From the NCBI GenBank assembly GCA_964583335.1, contig CAZOVG010000003.1:62001-126000 (forward strand): 64,000 nucleotides of DNA, written 5' to 3'. The position numbers were made by a program, and so were the translations under genes. Positions within the stretch are counted from its first letter, which is position 1. Every line of letters begins with the position of its first letter. The notes under the pieces are model-generated. The model made no database searches. It was given only the letters and a program-made list of their open reading frames with translations, and had not been told where the DNA came from. Of the stretch, positions 54,717-62,066 are shown in pieces. The DNA comes from JAGNKE01 sp964583335. GTDB taxonomy: Bacteria > Pseudomonadota > Alphaproteobacteria > Micavibrionales > Micavibrionaceae.

Positions 54717-55928
54717 ATGATGCGTCTGATTGCTCGGAACGTCCGCCTCCGGAAAGCCGCCATAGCTGGTGCGCTTCTTCTGGCTATGTCCGGCCTGACA
54801 GCCTGCGGCGAGAGCGACAGCGAAATTGGCTGGAAACTCAAGAACCAAGAATCCCGAACCTACTCCATTAAAATCTTGGGCACGGCCCGGATGGAGCCGG
54901 ACCTCTTCAACTATGATCGCGCGAGCCTTCTCGTCAACGGCGCCCCCGTAAATGTAAGCCTTCAGGACGAAACTTTCCTCATCGTTAAAAACAAGGGCGG
55001 CAGCGCACTCGAAGGCGAGTATATTACAGGGCCGTTTTCCTATGCGGCTTACCCCGACACAAGCAACAACCCCCTTGCCGAACAAACCCTGCAGGATATT
55101 TTCGAAAAGGAACCGGCGGTCAGCCTTGGAAAATTCGAAATCGAGGAAAAGGGGGCATATAACATGCCAACCGTTAATCCTTTCCTGGCAATGAAAATTT
55201 ACCTGCGCCTGCCCGAAGAAGAAATCCTTGAGACCAAACAGGCCGCCCTTCCGCGTCTGGGATACACAAACGAGAGCCTTTGCTTGAGTCTGCACAACCG
55301 CAAAGTCAAGACTCAGGAGCTGGATAGCAAAATTACGCTGAACAAACTCAGTAAAAACAGCCAGGGCGAATTGATCGCCGACATGAGATATCTGGTCACC
55401 GAAAAGATCGAAACCGAATATCAGGAAGGCGATTTCGCCAGACGACAGTTCATCAAACGCTTTAATGATTGGAACCTTCTGGGTCAACGTCCCCTGCTCG
55501 AAGACGAAGACGACATCCAGAAAGTTTACATCTGCAAATATAAAGGCCGTCATATCTTTAACGTGACGCGCGGCTGGCTGGAATCTGCAACCGGAGAGCA
55601 GGCCATAGAAGTGATAAAATATCTCGATGAAGGCACGAAAGTCGTCGAAATTCTTCGCGCAAAAATAAAAATTGTGCCCACAGATCAAAGAGTTCAAGCC
55701 ATGGGCACGTACAATGAATTCGACGTCATGTCGGAAGCGGAACCCCGGAGCAAAAACAAAGCGCCGGTGAAGGCTGCAGCCAAAAATCAGGCGGCGGCTG
55801 CAACAAAAATCGAACCCGCCGCGGGCAACGAAACCGCAGCCCCGGCACTTCCCACGTCCGTCCCGGCTGGAGACTCCCTGCCTGACCCGGACATCGACAT
55901 CGACGAACTTCTCATAGAATCGCGCTGA
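54717..55928 (+). CDS. Unknown lipoprotein with long acidic low-complexity tail
   Basis: A 403-aa lipoprotein (lipobox LTAC after GALLLAMSG). The main domain (about 35-340) has beta-rich segments such as SIKILGTARMEPDLFNYDR and VYICKYKGRHIFNVTRGWLE. The last 80 residues are Ala/Pro-rich with KAPVKAAAKNQAAAATK and an acidic end (PDPDIDIDELLIESR). It starts MMRLIARNVRLRK, a typical basic n-region. No known family recognised. It belongs to a run of exported proteins after xthA. Confidence 0.75.
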   Translation: MMRLIARNVRLRKAAIAGALLLAMSGLTACGESDSEIGWKLKNQESRTYSIKILGTARMEPDLFNYDRASLLVNGAPVNVSLQDETFLIVKNKGGSALEGEYITGPFSYAAYPDTSNNPLAEQTLQDIFEKEPAVSLGKFEIEEKGAYNMPTVNPFLAMKIYLRLPEEEILETKQAALPRLGYTNESLCLSLHNRKVKTQELDSKITLNKLSKNSQGELIADMRYLVTEKIETEYQEGDFARRQFIKRFNDWNLLGQRPLLEDEDDIQKVYICKYKGRHIFNVTRGWLESATGEQAIEVIKYLDEGTKVVEILRAKIKIVPTDQRVQAMGTYNEFDVMSEAEPRSKNKAPVKAAAKNQAAAATKIEPAAGNETAAPALPTSVPAGDSLPDPDIDIDELLIESR

Positions 55929-56042
55929 TTCCCTGAGATTTTGCGCACCGGAAGACCTGAACGCCAAAAACTGGCTTTCCCCGTTTTTTTAAAGTAATCT
56001 GGGTTAAGGGAATGTTTCCGGCATAGGCGCGGATTGAGAACC

Positions 56043-56351
56043 ATGAAAACCCGAAGAAACCTTAAGACAACCGCTATGATCGGCGCTGTTCTGGCCTTAA
56101 CCTTGGCTGCGTTACCGGCAAGGGCGGAACCGCTTGCCGAAGTCCCCGGCGACGCCGTTCAAAACTACCTCTCCGAAGACATGAAAAAGGTCCCCGACGG
56201 CGTTTATATCCCCTACCCCGAAGAGGTCGAGGAGTTTAAAAACAGCCCCCTGTATCAATTTCTTGATAAGCTGGGCCCGGAGAAGGAATCCAGTCCGGCT
56301 CCTTCCGGCGGCGGCTGTGCGGTCGATAAGAAATTCCTCGAAAACGTCTGA
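56043..56351 (+). CDS. Small exported protein of unknown function
   Basis: A 102-aa protein with a signal peptide (LKTTAMIGAVLALTLAALPARAE). The mature part is about 75 residues: PLAEVPGDAVQNYLSEDMKK, VYIPYPEEVEEFKNSPLYQF and a Gly/Pro/Cys-rich end (PAPSGGGCAVDKKFLENV) with a single Cys. The start ATG 56043 is preferred to TTG 56034. It converges with the racemase gene, with six bases between stops. Function unknown. Confidence 0.7.
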   Translation: MKTRRNLKTTAMIGAVLALTLAALPARAEPLAEVPGDAVQNYLSEDMKKVPDGVYIPYPEEVEEFKNSPLYQFLDKLGPEKESSPAPSGGGCAVDKKFLENV

Positions 56352-56357
56352 GTTGTT

Positions 56358-57092
56358 TTATGCGACGAGGCCGCGCTTGGGCCCGGCGGAAAACGCGTAT
56401 TTGATCGCAGCACCGCACTGCGCCTCGATCGGGTTGAGGATCGGAATGTCCGTTTCCGCCGCCGTGATGGCCAGCGGCAACTCCGTGCAGCCGAGGATAA
56501 GGCCGTCATACCCCTTGTAGCGCGCAAGCATCTCGGCAAACCGGCCGTGAAACTCCGGCAGCATCCGCCCCGCCGAAATCTCCGTCTGCATCCGCTGGAT
56601 CTCCGCCCGGTCGGCCTCGTTGGGCACGTCGGCCTCAAGCCCGAAAAACCGCAAGCGGTCGGCAAAGAACCCGTCCTCCATCGTGAACTTGGTGCCCAGA
56701 AGCAAAACCCGGTTATAGCCCCGCGCCTGCGCCTCCTTGGCGGTCGCCACCACCAGATGGATCACGTGCGCCCCCAGCGCGATCCCGCGCGTAGCGAGGA
56801 TATCATAGGCTTTATGCAACGTATTGTTACAGATCAGGATGCAATCCGGCCCCGCCCGGTCCAGCACATGCAACTCCTCCTCCAGAAGGTCGGGAATTTC
56901 ATCCCACCCGCCCGGCGCGGTATAGCGCGACTTGATGGCGTGATAGTCGATGCTATACAGCATGATCCGCGCGCTGTGGTGCCCGCCCGCCTTTTCGGCG
57001 ACCATGCGGTTGAGCGCCGTGTAATAAAGCGGCGTGGAGGGCCAGCTGGTCCCGCCCAAAAGCCCGATGATCTTCACCGGCCCCGCGCTCAT
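56358..57092 (-). CDS. Aspartate/glutamate racemase family protein
   Basis: A 244-aa cofactor-independent racemase. It opens MSAGPVKIIGLLGGTSWPST, with the two catalytic Cys motifs ILICNNTLHKAYD and LILGCTELPLA. The start was set at ATG 57092, overlapping the upstream gene's stop by four bases (ATGA); a longer frame to 57131 overlaps that gene more. It could make D-Asp or D-Glu, or act as a hydantoin-racemase relative. The coupled upstream gene is one of a paralogue pair of unknown function. Confidence 0.9.
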   Translation of the reverse strand: MSAGPVKIIGLLGGTSWPSTPLYYTALNRMVAEKAGGHHSARIMLYSIDYHAIKSRYTAPGGWDEIPDLLEEELHVLDRAGPDCILICNNTLHKAYDILATRGIALGAHVIHLVVATAKEAQARGYNRVLLLGTKFTMEDGFFADRLRFFGLEADVPNEADRAEIQRMQTEISAGRMLPEFHGRFAEMLARYKGYDGLILGCTELPLAITAAETDIPILNPIEAQCGAAIKYAFSAGPKRGLVA

Positions 57093-57655
57093 GCGAACGC
57101 CTCGGGCGGCATCGCGTAAAGATGCTGCCAATCCTCACCCGGCGGGATCGTGGCCGGGTCCATCCCCGTCTCGGCCGCCAGATCGGCGATCATCGTATCC
57201 ATCTGCGGCAAAATCTCCTGCTCGTAACGGTCCAAAATCTGGCGCACCGTCCCGGGCATGTCCTCGCGCAGCATCAGCGGATAATTATGCACGATGTCCC
57301 GCAACACGCCCCGCGCCTGCGTCAAAACGGTGAGAGCTTCCCGCTCGCTGCCCTGCATTTTTCCGCCCGCGTAAAGATGCAGGAACAACGCGCTGTTTTG
57401 CACCGGGTCCTTGAACGCGTGGGTCAGCTTCTGCGAAAGCGTATGACCCACGATGCCGCCCTGCCCGTCCCCCAGATCCTGCAAACAGGTCGGCGTCGCC
57501 GCCGCGCGGATAGCCGCCAGCTGCGCCTCTGTGAAATCCGCCACCGAAAGCGCGGCCTCCAGATCGTCGGTCCAGTCCCCGCGCGTTCCGGTGAGTGCGC
57601 GCAGCGCATCCGAAATCTGCCCCGCCTGTGTCTTGAAATGCTCGCTTAACGCCAT
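57089..57655 (-). CDS. Unknown protein, tandem paralogue C2
   Basis: A 188-aa soluble protein. It is similar throughout to the next upstream gene's product: GDWTDDLEAALSVADFTEAQL versus GDWRNELEAAFSSVNFTGAQL (shown here in parts only), LTHAFKDPVQNSA versus LTHAFTDPVRNSA, RDIVHNYPLML versus KDIVHNYPLLL, and a closing GMDPATIPPGEDWQHL versus GIDPATIGPVDHWQHL. It is coupled to the racemase gene by ATGA. Helical, no signal peptide, family not recognised. Confidence 0.8.
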   Translation of the reverse strand: MALSEHFKTQAGQISDALRALTGTRGDWTDDLEAALSVADFTEAQLAAIRAAATPTCLQDLGDGQGGIVGHTLSQKLTHAFKDPVQNSALFLHLYAGGKMQGSEREALTVLTQARGVLRDIVHNYPLMLREDMPGTVRQILDRYEQEILPQMDTMIADLAAETGMDPATIPPGEDWQHLYAMPPEAFA

Positions 57656-57674
57656 GAAACCCGCCTGTTAAAAC

Positions 57675-58232
57675 TCAAGAAAACGCCGCCGGATCCAGCC
57701 GGTTCAGATGCTGCCAGTGATCCACCGGGCCGATCGTCGCCGGATCGATCCCCGTCTGCTGCGAAAGCTGAGCGATCAGCCCGTCCATCTCGGGCAGAAT
57801 CTCGTTCTCGTACCGCACGACGATCTCCCGCACCGACGGCGGCATCGCCTCCCCCAGCAGCAGCGGATAGTTATGCACGATGTCCTTAAGCGCATACCGC
57901 GCCCGCACCAGAACGCCAAGCGAGAAATCCCCCTCGATGTCGATCTTCTCGTCGCCCATGATCTGGATGCACTGCGCCGAATTGCGCACCGGGTCGGTGA
58001 AGGCGTGCGTAAGGTTATAAGGCAGCGAAAGCTGGATCGCGCCGCCTTTCCCGTCTGAAATATTCGCAAGGCAAGTCGCCGTGGCGGCCTGCCCGATCGC
58101 CTGCAACTGCGCCCCGGTGAAATTGACAGACGAAAACGCGGCCTCAAGCTCGTTCCGCCAATCCCCTTCGGCGGAAAGCCCCTTGAGCCGCTGATAAAGC
58201 GATGTCGCTTTTTGCCGGAATTCGTTTTTCAT
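57675..58232 (-). CDS. Unknown protein, tandem paralogue C1
   Basis: A 185-aa paralogue of the downstream gene product, about half identical by eye. It starts MKNEFRQKATSLYQRLKGL. Conserved elements shared by the pair are an N-terminal GDW motif, Cys in TATCLANISDGKGG, LTHAFTDPVRNSAQC, DIVHNYPLLL and the closing DHWQHLNRL. It starts 20 nt before the paralogue on the same strand, so the two and the racemase form a likely operon. Function unknown. Confidence 0.8.
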   Translation of the reverse strand: MKNEFRQKATSLYQRLKGLSAEGDWRNELEAAFSSVNFTGAQLQAIGQAATATCLANISDGKGGAIQLSLPYNLTHAFTDPVRNSAQCIQIMGDEKIDIEGDFSLGVLVRARYALKDIVHNYPLLLGEAMPPSVREIVVRYENEILPEMDGLIAQLSQQTGIDPATIGPVDHWQHLNRLDPAAFS

Positions 58233-58328
58233 TCTGAAAAATAGCGGGAATTGAACCGAAAGGGCAAGCCTGAAGTCGATATCTGAAAGGAAAATAAGCC
58301 TTTAACTGGTGCTACTGCCATGGAGAGT

Positions 58329-58694
58329 TCAATCTTTTTTAGATTTATTTCTGCATTCCCGTATAAAGTTACCAATTTCGTTAGGCTCCATTTTTGCAAA
58401 ATATTCTGCTAGCTGCTGCTCACTGTAATTGAATCTAAATTGGCTGCTTTTAATTAATTTATGCGCCAAATGTTCGTGGCCGAAGAATTCCTTAATAAAC
58501 TTTTTGCCTTGCACTGTAATGTCACTTTCACCCGAAAGGACCTCATTCATAATAAAAACCAACGAGTCTAATTCCAAAAAATCCTCTGAATAATAGGCCG
58601 CGCGTTTGGCACTGGAATACAGCGGTACGGCCAATGCCTGATCTCTGAAGGAAAGCAACACTTTCCTTTTATTGTCCGACATAACAACGATCAT
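58329..58694 (-). CDS. Unknown protein in AT-rich patch
   Basis: A 121-aa protein in DNA clearly lower in GC than its surroundings. It starts MIVVMSDNKRKVLLSF (a second ATG lies four codons in) and ends in a basic tail (RECRNKSKKD). No ribosome binding site stands out. No motif recognised. It lies in a patch, 58.2-59.4 kb, that abuts the 3' end of tRNA-Thr, suggesting horizontal acquisition. Confidence 0.6.
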   Translation of the reverse strand: MIVVMSDNKRKVLLSFRDQALAVPLYSSAKRAAYYSEDFLELDSLVFIMNEVLSGESDITVQGKKFIKEFFGHEHLAHKLIKSSQFRFNYSEQQLAEYFAKMEPNEIGNFIRECRNKSKKD

Positions 58695-58774
58695 TATTTT
58701 CTGATTTTCGAATTAAGTTTCGCATTATATGGTAATTAAGTACTAAAAATGATTTATCATCACATTAAAATAAC

Positions 58775-58786
58775 GATGGTGCAGCC
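58775..58786. repeat. Imperfect direct repeat of the tRNA-Thr 3' end
   Basis: GATGGTGCAGCC matches GATGGTGCTGCC at 59393-59404 (3' end of the tRNA-Thr gene on the complementary strand) at 11 of 12 positions. The pair brackets the AT-rich segment carrying the 153-aa gene. It may be a relic attachment site, although 12 bases could also arise by chance. Confidence 0.35.
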
Positions 58787-58804
58787 CTATAGAGAAACCT
58801 CGAA

Positions 58805-58838
58805 CGCATTATTCAAGGTTTTTGAAGAGTGGAATGCG
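58805..58838 (-). other. Hairpin-forming sequence downstream of the 153-aa gene
   Basis: Nested inverted repeats: CGCATT (58805-58810) with AATGCG (58833-58838), and TTCAA (58812-58816) with TTGAA (58822-58826). It begins 17 nt after the stop of the 153-aa gene. There is no U-tract, so a terminator role is uncertain; it may be part of an insertion end. Confidence 0.3.
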
Positions 58839-58854
58839 GTTTTGAAAACACAAA

Positions 58855-59316
58855 TTATATAGCCACAAGCACATCATTATCACTCAATGTAAATTCAAAG
58901 ATATGATTTACAAAAAAGCGAAACTCTTCATTTTTTATATCAGATAAATTTATCAATATTTTTGGGAAAGAATTCTCTAAAGGTGAATTATCATTCCACA
59001 TGTCTATACAGTCAACTTTAAAGCCCGCTTTCAAAATAGATCGAATGACCTTAATAAAGCCTATCGTTGCCATTATATCCGCGTCATCCTCTGGATACCA
59101 ACCCTCAGGAACACCAAAGCCGAGCTTAGGATCATTCGCATGGCGAAAAGAACAACTACAACCGCCTGCGCCTGAATCCACGTACCATACATTTTTATAG
59201 CAAAGTAATCCTGAACCAATATCAAACGGTAGCTTTTTAGTAAACTTAACTAATTTTGAGTTTTTATTACCAAGATCATCGTCGCAATTTGTACTTACGA
59301 AAATTTGATAACACAC
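58855..59316 (-). CDS. Unknown protein in AT-rich insert beside tRNA-Thr
   Basis: A 153-aa protein beginning with GTG at 59316 (MCYQIFVSTNCDDDL). Motifs are GGCSCSFRHAN, GVPEGWYPEDDADI and DCIDMWNDNS. Four to six cysteines and the CSCxFRH element look conserved, as in a small bacterial family whose function is unknown to me. Very low GC for this window. It lies 79 nt from the tRNA-Thr 3' end and is flanked by an imperfect repeat of it. Confidence 0.65.
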   Translation of the reverse strand: MCYQIFVSTNCDDDLGNKNSKLVKFTKKLPFDIGSGLLCYKNVWYVDSGAGGCSCSFRHANDPKLGFGVPEGWYPEDDADIMATIGFIKVIRSILKAGFKVDCIDMWNDNSPLENSFPKILINLSDIKNEEFRFFVNHIFEFTLSDNDVLVAI

Positions 59317-59394
59317 TTTTATGATCTCTATTTATATTTTCAGGGAACGCCCAGTAGGCTATTCAATATATACTATAATATAAAGATTTTAAGA

Positions 59395-59469
59395 TGGTGC
59401 TGCCGGGGAGGATTGAACTCCCGACCTCGTCATTACCAATGACGCGCTCTACCACTGAGCTACGGCAGC
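59395..59469 (-). tRNA. tRNA-Thr (anticodon GGU)
   Basis: The minus strand folds as a complete cloverleaf: acceptor stem GCTGCCG with CGGCAGC, D-arm GCTC-AGTGGTA-GAGC, anticodon stem CGTCA with TGACG and loop TTGGTAA (anticodon GGT, reading ACC/ACU), variable AGGTC, T-arm GGGAG-TTCAATC-CTCCC. The discriminator base is A and CCA is encoded. It is the only tRNA noticed in the window, and its 3' end borders an AT-rich insert. Confidence 0.96.
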
Positions 59470-59505
59470 CTGACGGGGCCTGACCCCGCGAAAAGTGGAG
59501 GAAAC

Positions 59506-60537
59506 CTAGCGAATAAATCCCCCCCTGTCATCTGTTTTTTTAGGCCCCGAAGGCGCGTCCGGCGATCTTGGCGCCCCGCCCCCGCCCAAAAACGCCAACG
59601 CCCTGTCGTAAGCCAGCGCCCCCGCATCCGCGTCCCCGCTCACCCACGCGCCCTTGGCGCTGCACGCCTTGATGATCGGCGAAAGGCTGCGCCCCGTGAT
59701 GAGCTGCCCCGACGAACGCTCGATAAAACGCCCGTCCGGCCCCTGCGTGATGCGGCAATCCTTGGGATACGGATACCCGACCGGCATGGACAGGCGGTCC
59801 AGCGCCGGATGCGTAAAGCCGTGCCCCTGCCCCTCATAGATGTAAAAATCGACCGGAGTGCGCGGGTTGGCCCGCCGCACGGCCTTGACCAGCCCTGCGC
59901 ACAGCCCCGCCGGGGTGATCTCGTCCGCCCCGCCCGAATGAATTTGAACGGGCCGCTTCGAAAGCCTGAGATCGGCCAGTTCCAGCCCGCACCACGGATA
60001 AAACGCCAGATGGGACGAAAACGGATCGTTTTTATAACCAAATCTCTGATGAATATTGGAAAAAGCCGAATAAAGCGCAGGCAGCCCGCCCTTTGAGAAC
60101 CCCGCCACCGCGATCCGCCCCCGGTCGATGCGCGGATCGGCGGCGATAAACCTGTGCGCGGCATACAGATCGTTCAGAATCGAAACCTCGGTCACCGCCG
60201 TCTGGTCGTCGGTAATTTTCACCAGCCCGCGCGAAGTCAGGGAATCGACCATCAGGACCGCCTGCCCCTGCGCCAGCACGCGCTTGGCGAAACCCCACTC
60301 CAGCGACCCCGGCCCCAGCGAGCTATGCAACAAAATCACGGCCGGATAAGGCCCCGGCCCCGCAGCCTGCGGGTAAACCAGATACCCCCGCCCCCGGACG
60401 GGCTTGAGCGCCGGATTCCCGATATCGTCGAGCCAGCGCGGCGAAGCGCTCTCGAAAAACACCCGCTCCGTCCCCGGCGGCTTCGACGCGCAGCCGCACA
60501 GAGCGGCCAGAACCGCAAAAACCGCAAAAAACCGCAT
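59506..60537 (-). CDS. Dienelactone-hydrolase-like lipoprotein
   Basis: A 343-aa exported hydrolase. The lipobox LCGC follows MRFFAVFAVLAA, so it should be lipid-anchored. The alpha/beta-hydrolase core has VILLHSSLGPGSLEW (oxyanion region), IAVAGFSKGGLPALYS with the Ser nucleophile replaced into the G-x-S-x-G motif, SGGADEITPAGLC (acid) and EGQGHGFTHP (His). It resembles the dienelactone hydrolase family. The start was set at ATG 60537. The C-terminus is Gly/Pro/Lys-rich. The substrate is unknown. Confidence 0.85.
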   Translation of the reverse strand: MRFFAVFAVLAALCGCASKPPGTERVFFESASPRWLDDIGNPALKPVRGRGYLVYPQAAGPGPYPAVILLHSSLGPGSLEWGFAKRVLAQGQAVLMVDSLTSRGLVKITDDQTAVTEVSILNDLYAAHRFIAADPRIDRGRIAVAGFSKGGLPALYSAFSNIHQRFGYKNDPFSSHLAFYPWCGLELADLRLSKRPVQIHSGGADEITPAGLCAGLVKAVRRANPRTPVDFYIYEGQGHGFTHPALDRLSMPVGYPYPKDCRITQGPDGRFIERSSGQLITGRSLSPIIKACSAKGAWVSGDADAGALAYDRALAFLGGGGAPRSPDAPSGPKKTDDRGGFIR

Positions 60538-60691
60538 AAAAACCCGCCTGAAGGAAGAAAACGGCGGCAAAATCGCCCCGTCCTGCTCAAAGCCAATAAC
60601 CCATAAAAACCTTGCCCGCAAGCGGTTCCCCGTGCAAGACTCTCAACGCACGGGAAACAGCTTGAAAACCTCGAAAAGGGAACAAAAAGCT

Positions 60692-61189
60692 ATGCTGGAA
60701 AAACTTCACGTTTTGATCGTCGATGACGACCCCCAAGTGCAGGGCATGACCCGCGACCTCTCGGAAATGCTGCTTTTTGCGCACGAACTCAACATCGAGA
60801 CCGCCAGCAACGCGCAGGAAGCCCTGATGAAGCTGCAACGCGCGGGCGGCAACGCCATCGACGTGATCGTGACCGACAACTCCATGCCCGGCATGAGCGG
60901 CACCGAAATGGCGCAGCAGGTCCGCCAGAATAAATACATCAACGGCATCCCCATCGTCATGTGCACGGGCGACGCGGAGTTCGAGCGCACCAAGAAAGTC
61001 GCGATCGACAGCGGCGTCAACGTGGTGCTGCAAAAACCCTACACCGCCGCCCAACTCAAGGAAGCCTATCAGGACGTCTTGCCCCCCGAGGCCTTCACCG
61101 CCCCCTCCGGCACGGACTCCAAGTCCAACAAGCCCAACATCGTGGATACGCGCGACCCCGACCCCGGCCACCACCCCGAACCCGGTTGA
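60692..61189 (+). CDS. Single-domain response regulator
   Basis: A 165-aa CheY-like receiver. The acidic pocket is LIVDDDPQ, the phosphoacceptor Asp is in VIVTDNSMPGMSG, the Thr is in MCTGDAEF and the Lys is in LQKPYTAAQL. A 30-residue Pro/Asp-rich tail follows (RDPDPGHHPEPG), with no output domain. The start ATG 60692 is preferred; AAGGG lies 12 nt upstream. No histidine kinase is nearby. It is likely a phosphorelay or chemotaxis-type element. Confidence 0.93.
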   Translation: MLEKLHVLIVDDDPQVQGMTRDLSEMLLFAHELNIETASNAQEALMKLQRAGGNAIDVIVTDNSMPGMSGTEMAQQVRQNKYINGIPIVMCTGDAEFERTKKVAIDSGVNVVLQKPYTAAQLKEAYQDVLPPEAFTAPSGTDSKSNKPNIVDTRDPDPGHHPEPG

Positions 61190-61296
61190 AGCCCGGAATT
61201 ATTTTGGGGAAAACCGCCAGCGGGCCTTATTTATTGCTTATTTGTGATGTAGCGTGAAAAGATACGTTTTTTTGAATTCAACGGCGGCTTCTCCCG

Positions 61297-61434
61297 ATGA
61301 CCCAGAGCAAAACCGACAAAATGCAAAAACGCGCCGCCGCGCTGCGCGATAACCTGCGCCGCCGCAAGCCGAAGACGGACAAATCCAAGGAAAAGCCCGC
61401 GAAAACGGCCAAAACGACCAAGAACGATGCGTAA
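61297..61434 (+). CDS. Small basic protein (45 aa) upstream of dcd/murA
   Basis: A 45-aa open frame, very rich in Lys, Arg and Ala: MTQSKTDKMQKRAAALRDN, then LRRRKPKTDKSKEKPAKTAK and TTKNDA. A short KRAxxLRxNLxRRK protein near murA is common in related bacteria, which supports it as real. It ends 14 nt before the dcd start. Its role is unknown; nucleic acid binding is possible. Confidence 0.65.
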   Translation: MTQSKTDKMQKRAAALRDNLRRRKPKTDKSKEKPAKTAKTTKNDA

Positions 61435-61448
61435 GGAGTAACCGACCA

Positions 61449-62066
61449 ATGCCCAAATCCGCCAAAATCCTAAAGGGACAAACCGGAACCGAAGCCGCAG
61501 CGCAAAGCCTCCCCGGCCTGCTCTCCGACCATCAGATCCGCAAACTGGCGGAAAATGAGGGCATGATCGAGCCATTCGTGGAAAAACAGCGCCGCGAGGG
61601 CGTAATTTCCTACGGCCTGTCCTCCTACGGCTACGACGCCCGGACGGCGGACGAATTCAAGATTTTTACCAATATTGACAATGCCTTGGTAGACCCCAAA
61701 GACTTCTCCCAGCAGAGTTTTGTTGACAGAAAGACCGATATTTGCGTAATACCCCCCAACAGTTTCGTACTCTCCCGCACCGTCGAATACTTCCGGATTC
61801 CAAGGGATGTACTGGTGATCTGCCTGGGGAAAAGCACCTACGCACGCTGTGGATTGATTGTGAACGTCACGCCGCTCGAACCCGGATGGGAAGGGCACGT
61901 GACTCTAGAGATTTCAAATACAACGCCGCTTCCGGCGCGCGTGTATGCGAATGAGGGCATAGCCCAGTTTTTATTTTTTAAAGGGAGCGATATTTGTGAA
62001 ACCAGTTACGCCGACCGAAGCGGAAAATACATGGGACAGCGCGGAGTCACACTCCCCAAGCTTTAA
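61449..62066 (+). CDS. dcd: dCTP deaminase
   Basis: A 205-aa enzyme of the dUTPase fold converting dCTP to dUTP. It has LLSDHQIRKLAENEGMIEPF, SYGLSSYGYDARTADEF, CLGKSTYARCGLIVNVTPLEPGWEGHVTLEISN (in parts) with the catalytic Glu, and GIAQFLFF. GGAGTAACCGACCA precedes the ATG. The middle (about 61660-62000) is visibly lower in GC than both ends. Its 3' end overlaps the murA start by 71 nt. Confidence 0.95.
   Translation: MPKSAKILKGQTGTEAAAQSLPGLLSDHQIRKLAENEGMIEPFVEKQRREGVISYGLSSYGYDARTADEFKIFTNIDNALVDPKDFSQQSFVDRKTDICVIPPNSFVLSRTVEYFRIPRDVLVICLGKSTYARCGLIVNVTPLEPGWEGHVTLEISNTTPLPARVYANEGIAQFLFFKGSDICETSYADRSGKYMGQRGVTLPKL

Noticed and set aside
58307..58313. Second short match (TGGTGCT) to the tRNA-Thr end
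   Set aside because: Seven bases are too few to call an attachment site.
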